Shown in pieces: positions 5,594 through 5,931 of a stretch of DNA of 5,931 bases (its first letter is position 1; every line of letters begins with the position of its first letter). This stretch comes from Pseudomonadota bacterium (GTDB lineage Bacteria > Pseudomonadota > Gammaproteobacteria > Steroidobacterales > Steroidobacteraceae): contig JAFEDW010000132.1 of NCBI GenBank assembly GCA_018241455.1, forward strand, positions 1-5,931. Direction: 5' to 3'. Below the pieces are notes generated by a model. That model saw only the letters and a program-made list of their open reading frames with translations, ran no database searches and was not told the origin of the DNA. A program made the position numbers and the translations under genes.

Positions 5594-5931
5594 TCACGCA
5601 AACCTTGAAGGCGGCGAGGGCAGCCGCACTTCCGGGATGCGCTCGCGCAGCAGCTCGTGGAACTCGAGCATCCAGCGCTCCAGCGTCGAGAGCCGGCCGG
5701 GCACGTAGCTGCTCGATTGCAGCCCGCGCTGCACCCGCTCGCACAGCCCGATGTCTTCTCTATTGGTCTGGCGGTTGATGCGATCGCTCAGGAACCGGGC
5801 GATGCGCATCTCGCGGCGGTCGTCCGGCAGGCCGTAGACCGCACCGCGGATGATCGACTTGCCCGGGCCGTTGGGCAGGATCTGGAAGAAATCCATCTGG
5901 TCCGGCATGACGTCGATGCCGAGGTTGGGCA
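5594..5931 (-). CDS. Rieske non-heme iron oxygenase alpha subunit, C-terminal end (5' end outside the window)
   Basis: C-terminal piece of the catalytic (SRPBCC) domain of a ring-hydroxylating or amine-oxidising Rieske oxygenase, about 112 residues of a protein that usually has 400-450. The frame is open to the window edge, so the ATG at 5908 is internal. Family features are NLGIDVMPDQMDFFQ, LPNGPGKSIIRG, LPDDRREMR and INRQTNREDIGLCERVQRGL. The Asp of NREDIGLCE (codon 5753-5755) is probably the carboxylate of the 2-His-1-Asp iron site. SSSYVPGRLS then follows, and the protein ends PSPPSRFA before a TGA. The Rieske [2Fe-2S] cluster domain lies outside. Relatives include glycine betaine and carnitine monooxygenases as well as aromatic dioxygenases; the BKACE next door makes an amine substrate plausible but it cannot be assigned from this fragment. 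Confidence 0.87.
   Translation of the reverse strand, partial: PNLGIDVMPDQMDFFQILPNGPGKSIIRGAVYGLPDDRREMRIARFLSDRINRQTNREDIGLCERVQRGLQSSSYVPGRLSTLERWMLEFHELLRERIPEVRLPSPPSRFA

Overview
This GC-rich window is typical of a proteobacterial chromosome. The first half carries a division and cell-wall (dcw) cluster in the order ddl-ftsQ-ftsA-ftsZ on the + strand, most like Gammaproteobacteria: FtsZ begins MFELMD and the gene order and tight overlaps fit. No close relative can be named from the sequence alone.

Layout. Positions 1-704 hold the C-terminal part of D-Ala-D-Ala ligase, cut by the window edge. ftsQ (698-1501) and ftsA (1494-2726) follow with 7- and 8-nt overlaps. ftsZ starts at 2764 behind a good Shine-Dalgarno sequence, but its homology stops abruptly near 3486. 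From there to 4172 the DNA is a minus-strand gene for an NDP-forming acyl-CoA synthetase, which has also lost its 3' part. Upstream of it on the minus strand are a hot-dog thioesterase (4165-4650), a BKACE-family beta-keto acid cleavage enzyme (4661-5560) and the C-terminal end of a Rieske oxygenase alpha subunit (5594-5931, cut by the window edge).

The two halves do different jobs. The + strand half makes a peptidoglycan precursor and assembles the divisome. The minus-strand half looks like a catabolic operon, read Rieske, BKACE, thioesterase, acyl-CoA synthetase. The BKACE resembles the 3-dehydrocarnitine cleavage enzyme and the thioesterase resembles betainyl-CoA thioesterase, so carnitine/betaine-type quaternary amine breakdown is the best guess. 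The carnitine dehydrogenase is not in the window.

The main anomaly is the junction at about 3466-3486. Two convergent genes are each cut mid-domain at a GC-rich near-palindrome that fits both reading frames. FtsZ is normally essential and would lose its C-terminal subdomain, linker and tail. An assembly chimera is therefore the leading explanation, with a real inversion or rearrangement as the alternative. I see no tRNA, rRNA, CRISPR array or insertion sequence, and no gene-free stretch over 300 bases.
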